Source of the DNA: Clostridiales bacterium UBA4362 | GTDB taxonomy: Bacteria; Bacillota; Clostridia; TANB77; CAG-508 | DNA length: 15,028 bases | Assembly: GCA_002393975.1 (NCBI GenBank) | Contig: DGSM01000040.1 | Location: 1,232 to 16,259 of the forward strand | Direction of reading: 5' to 3' | Shown here: in pieces, positions 13,104 to 15,028 of the stretch | How positions within the stretch are numbered: the first letter of the stretch is position 1 | Layout of the letters: each line of letters opens with the position of its first letter | Program-made: the position numbers and the translations under genes | The notes under the pieces: model-generated | Told to the model about the DNA's origin: nothing | Database searches by the model: none | Seen by the model: only the letters and a program-made list of their open reading frames with translations

Positions 13104-13132
13104 ATTATAGCAAATATTTGCCTTAATTTCAA
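13104..13132 (-). promoter_or_regulatory. Promoter of the methyltransferase leader
   Basis: TTGAAA (13127-13132), 17 bases, then TATAAT (13104-13109) preceded by TGC, an extended -10 form. Strong match on the minus strand, directly after the rpsI terminator. The predicted transcription start is near 13098. Confidence 0.85.
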
Positions 13133-13141
13133 ATAGCAAAC

Positions 13142-13168
13142 AAAAAAGTCCGATAAAATCGGACTTTT
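13142..13168 (-). terminator. Rho-independent terminator after rpsI
   Basis: An 11-bp stem (13144-13154 with 13158-13168, core AGTCCGAT/ATCGGACT) with a three-base loop is followed on the minus strand by T residues (run of six including the stem end). It lies about 15 bases after the rpsI stop. Confidence 0.92.
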
Positions 13169-13182
13169 GAATTTGTATAAAA

Positions 13183-13587
13183 TTATCTCTTGCTAAATTG
13201 TGGAGCTTTACGAGCTTTCTTAAGACCATATTTCTTTCTTTCTTTAGCTCTTGGATCTCTTGTTAATAATCCATTGCTCTTTAATACTGGTCTGAATTCT
13301 TCTTTGTTAGCTTCATTTAAAGCTCTAGCGATTCCATGACGAACTGCTCCAGCTTGTCCTGAGAATCCACCACCAATAACTTTAGCAACTACATCATATT
13401 TTCCTTCAGTTCCTGTAACTGTAAGTGGTTGTTTTACTATAACTCTTAAAGTTTCTTCACCAAAGTATTCCTCTAATGATTTACCATTAACAGTAATTTT
13501 TCCTTTTCCATCAGTAAGAATAACTCTAGCAATTGAACTTTTTCTTCTACCTGTTCCTAGGTATTGAGTATTATTTGACTTAGCCAT
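13183..13587 (-). CDS. rpsI: 30S ribosomal protein S9
   Basis: A 134-residue protein with the S9 landmarks: YLGTGRRKSSIARV near the N-terminus, GKITVNGKSLEEYF, VIGGGFSGQAGAVRHGIARAL in the middle, RDPRAKERKKYGLKKARKAPQFSKR at the C-terminus. The C-terminal SKR tail reaches the decoding site and contacts P-site tRNA in the 30S subunit. The start is fixed by AGGAGG seven bases before the ATG. It is 15 bases downstream of rplM, the conserved rplM-rpsI operon, and is followed by a strong terminator. Complete and ordinary. Confidence 0.98.
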   Translation of the reverse strand: MAKSNNTQYLGTGRRKSSIARVILTDGKGKITVNGKSLEEYFGEETLRVIVKQPLTVTGTEGKYDVVAKVIGGGFSGQAGAVRHGIARALNEANKEEFRPVLKSNGLLTRDPRAKERKKYGLKKARKAPQFSKR

Positions 13588-13602
13588 TTATCTTCCTCCT
13601 AA

Positions 13603-14037
13603 TTAATATTCCCAAACTTCTGGTTTTTGTGCTTGGTTATCATGTTCAGCACCTTTGTATAATCTTACTTTTGTTAACATTTGTCTTCCCAAAGTATTAT
13701 GTGGTAGCATTCCCTTAATAGCGTGCATCATTGCTTTAGTAGAATCCTTAGCCATTAAATCCTTTGCCGAAATTTCTTTCATGTTTCCAATATATCCAGT
13801 AAAATGAGTATACTTTTTATCATTCATTTTGTTTCCTGTAAGAATTGCTTTATCACAATTGATAACTATTACATGATCTCCACAATCAATGTTAGGAGTA
13901 TATGTAGGTTTATGTTTTCCTCTTAAAAGCTTTGCAGCTTCTGTAGCAACTCTACCTAAAGGTTTGTTTTCAGCGTCAATTATATACCATTTTCTTTCAA
14001 TTTCATTTTTCTTAGCACTATAAGTAGTATTATTCAT
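13603..14037 (-). CDS. rplM: 50S ribosomal protein L13
   Basis: A 144-residue protein from the ATG at 14037. An in-frame upstream ATG at 14055 would add six residues, but it lies in the GGAGG ribosome binding site itself, and the 14037 start has the correct spacing. L13 landmarks are KWYIIDAENKPLGRVATEAAKLLRGKHKPTYTP, the CGDHVIVINCDKAILTGNK block, HTLGRQML-like PHNTLGRQML and the LYKGAEHDNQAQKPEVW end. L13 is an early assembly protein of the 50S subunit and in several bacteria controls its own operon through the mRNA leader. Co-transcribed with rpsI. Confidence 0.98.
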   Translation of the reverse strand: MNNTTYSAKKNEIERKWYIIDAENKPLGRVATEAAKLLRGKHKPTYTPNIDCGDHVIVINCDKAILTGNKMNDKKYTHFTGYIGNMKEISAKDLMAKDSTKAMMHAIKGMLPHNTLGRQMLTKVRLYKGAEHDNQAQKPEVWEY

Positions 14038-14141
14038 GGTAAAATCTTCCTCCATTCATAAAATAATTAAAAATAATATATATGAAACCTTTAAAACCAA
14101 CCGGGGAATCGCTTTAAAAGGTCATATTACATCCGTTACAA
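14038..14141 (-). promoter_or_regulatory. 5' leader of rplM-rpsI with hairpin (L13-leader-like candidate)
   Basis: About 100 bases separate the predicted start of transcription from rplM. The RNA contains ACCUUU (14117-14122) pairing with AAAGGU (14087-14092), with three further A-U pairs after a bulge, enclosing a C/G-rich loop region GAUUCCCCGGUUGG (14097-14110), which stands out in this AT-rich sequence. Position and form fit an autoregulatory L13 leader as described for Firmicutes; I could not match the known consensus from memory. The rest is AU-rich. Confidence 0.5.
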
Positions 14142-14147
14142 TTATTT

Positions 14148-14176
14148 ATTTTAGTATAAAAATATAAAAAAGTCAA
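14148..14176 (-). promoter_or_regulatory. Promoter of rplM-rpsI, -35 inside a terminator stem
   Basis: TTGACT (14171-14176), 17 bases, then TAAAAT (14148-14153) on the minus strand. The -35 box is the last six bases of the terminator hairpin for the gene at 14226-14510, and the T-run of that terminator forms the spacer. Predicted transcription start near 14141. Confidence 0.75.
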
Positions 14177-14200
14177 GCAATTTCGCAAAATTGCTTGACT
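14161..14200 (-). terminator. Rho-independent terminator after the 94-residue protein gene
   Basis: A 13-bp stem (14171-14183 with 14188-14200, core AGTCAAGCAA/TTGCTTGACT) closing a four-base loop is followed on the minus strand by TTTTTATATT. One of the best terminators in the window; it shares bases with the rplM promoter. Confidence 0.93.
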
Positions 14201-14225
14201 AGAGATTGTTGTTTATATTTTATAA

Positions 14226-14510
14226 TTATATTGAATTATCAAATTTCAATTCATGCCATACTTCTATTAAGTTTTTTCCTTCAAAGAAAGGATCTTCAGA
14301 TAATTCTTCTAATGATAAGAATGATTTCTTCATATCTTTCTCCCAACCTTTTAAATAGTATACATCTTGTCCATATTTTTTTATTGTTTGAGGAGAATTA
14401 TCTCTTTCAATTACGCATAGTCTATCTTTGTAGTAAAATTCAATTTGATAATCATAAAAGTCTTCAATTGATGTTTTTAGTTCGTTAAAATCTGTAAACC
14501 AATTTTTCAT
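14226..14510 (-). CDS. Small acidic protein of unknown function (94 aa)
   Basis: A 94-residue protein from the ATG at 14510, preceded by TTGGAG at good spacing. A longer frame starting at 14606 exists but has no ribosome binding site, overlaps the preceding gene and encodes an AT-driven I/N-rich stretch, so I reject it. The protein has an N-terminal NWFTDFNELKTSIEDFYDYQIEFYYKDRLCVIERD strand-helix region, then DVYYLKGWEKDMKKSFLSLEELSEDPFFEGKNLIEVWHELKF. The closing segment resembles small immunity-like or hypothetical proteins with a LEEL...F.G..L.E.W pattern, but I name no family. It forms a pair with the gene at 14585-14932 and ends at a strong terminator. Confidence 0.7.
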   Translation of the reverse strand: MKNWFTDFNELKTSIEDFYDYQIEFYYKDRLCVIERDNSPQTIKKYGQDVYYLKGWEKDMKKSFLSLEELSEDPFFEGKNLIEVWHELKFDNSI

Positions 14511-14584
14511 AATTTTTTCTCCAATTAAATTATTAGGAATATAATTTATATTTATATTTATAAATATAGCTATTATGTTGTTTT

Positions 14585-14932
14585 TTATAGTTCTACTATT
14601 ATCCATGTATTTAACTCTATAGCCTGCTTTGCATAATTTAATAAAGTTTCTATTATTGCTAATAAATTAGTATCTTTTTCGACCTTAATCTTCCCTTCTG
14701 CCCATTTAACTATTTTTATACATTGCTCTTTGTCAAAACATTCTACATCTCCATCGCCTATCAATATATTACAATCTTCGCTTATGCTATTAACATATTT
14801 ATCGTAGAATCTCTCTGCATTATCCATAGAAATATCATATCTTTTAGAAATTCCATTTGTATCATTTGGAATCACTTTAAAATAGTAATCTTCAGAAGGT
14901 TCTACTCTTTTTTCTATTAATTCTATATACAT
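14585..14932 (-). CDS. Protein of unknown function (115 aa)
   Basis: A 115-residue protein from the ATG at 14932, with AAAGGA ten bases upstream. A longer frame from 14968 reaches into the preceding terminator hairpin and lacks a ribosome binding site, so I reject it. The mixed alpha/beta sequence includes YYFKVIPNDTNGISKRYDISM, CNILIGDGDVECFD and a C-terminal helix NLLAIIETLLNYAKQAIELNTW. No motif that I recognise. A 74-base AT-rich gap with AT-only near-palindromes but no clear terminator separates it from the 94-residue gene, so they are probably co-transcribed. Confidence 0.65.
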   Translation of the reverse strand: MYIELIEKRVEPSEDYYFKVIPNDTNGISKRYDISMDNAERFYDKYVNSISEDCNILIGDGDVECFDKEQCIKIVKWAEGKIKVEKDTNLLAIIETLLNYAKQAIELNTWIIVEL

Positions 14933-14960
14933 GTTTTTTATTTCCTTTGTCGTATAATTC

Positions 14961-14999
14961 AAAAACATCCTACCCCTTTTTATGGAGTAGGATGTTTTT
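14961..14999 (-). terminator. Rho-independent terminator of an upstream gene outside the window
   Basis: A 13-bp stem (14961-14973 with 14987-14999, AAAAACATCCTAC/GTAGGATGTTTTT) with a CC/GG inner extension ends in TTTTTG on the minus strand. It presumably ends a gene to the right of the window. The last bases, 15000-15028, show no feature that I can support. Confidence 0.8.
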
Positions 15000-15028
15000 A
15001 TATATCAATTAGAAGTTAAACTTAATAT

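Noticed and set aside
5920..13168. Shared TCCGAT/ATCGGA core of the terminators at 5920-5955 and 13144-13168 as a dispersed repeat element
   Set aside because: The identity is limited to a six-base arm with different flanks; probably convergent terminator design, not a mobile repeat.
14511..14606. N-terminal extension of the 94-residue protein to an ATG at 14606
   Set aside because: No ribosome binding site, overlaps the upstream gene's end, and encodes only AT-driven Ile/Asn-rich sequence; the ATG at 14510 has TTGGAG at correct spacing.
14933..14968. N-terminal extension of the 115-residue protein to an ATG at 14968
   Set aside because: It begins inside a terminator stem; the ATG at 14932 has AAAGGA upstream.

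Overview
The window is a very AT-rich stretch in which every convincing gene lies on the minus strand, so it is read here from high to low coordinates. Gene content (rplM-rpsI pair, ruvA, YtrA-type GntR regulator with ABC genes), strong AGGAGG-type ribosome binding sites, TTGACA/TATAAT promoters and short U-tailed hairpin terminators point to a low-GC Firmicute, probably an uncultured clostridial or related gut-type lineage. TGA is used as a stop codon, so this is not a mycoplasma-type code. No tRNA, rRNA, insertion sequence, phage gene or CRISPR array is visible.

Layout from the right edge. 14999-14226: two small proteins of unknown function, then a terminator whose stem also carries the -35 box of the next promoter. 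14176-13142: rplM-rpsI (L13-S9) with a structured leader and a terminator. 13132-12139: a SAM-dependent methyltransferase with its own strong promoter and a leader of about 188 nt that can fold into a terminator and a competing hairpin. 12091-11846: an 81-residue conserved-looking protein. 11841-10268: an orphan trpB (tryptophan synthase beta) with an elaborate control region. This region has a consensus promoter, an 18-codon leader peptide with three Trp codons, mutually exclusive hairpins that form a textbook attenuator, and then a second Trp-rich reading frame. That frame has a perfect 10-nt Shine-Dalgarno sequence and runs out of frame across the trpB ribosome binding site and start. 10232-5967: an operon of a multi-membrane-span YdcF/DUF218 protein, an ABC ATPase, its large permease and a small NDT-like protein. 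5846-3999: a GntR (YtrA-type) regulator with a second ABC ATPase and permease, with an operator-like palindrome lying on the -10 box. 3907-1432: a five-gene cluster (membrane-anchored protein, a second NDT-like paralogue, a cupin, a four-span membrane protein, an MTA/SAH nucleosidase-like protein). 1335-427: a YhcC/YtqA-type radical SAM enzyme that appears to be leaderless. 369-1: the N-terminal two-thirds of ruvA, cut by the window edge.

The most interesting system is the trpB control region. All parts of ribosome-mediated transcription attenuation (leader peptide, segments 1, 2, 3 and 4) can be laid out base by base in a Firmicute-like genome, where T-box or TRAP control of trp genes is the usual expectation. 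A second Trp-codon cluster directly after the terminator suggests a second, translational sensing layer. Because trpB stands without trpA or any other trp gene here, a role in converting salvaged indole plus serine into tryptophan is plausible. The methyltransferase leader is a second candidate cis-regulatory RNA. All functional statements rest on reading the sequence and on recalled family knowledge; no database search or folding program was run.
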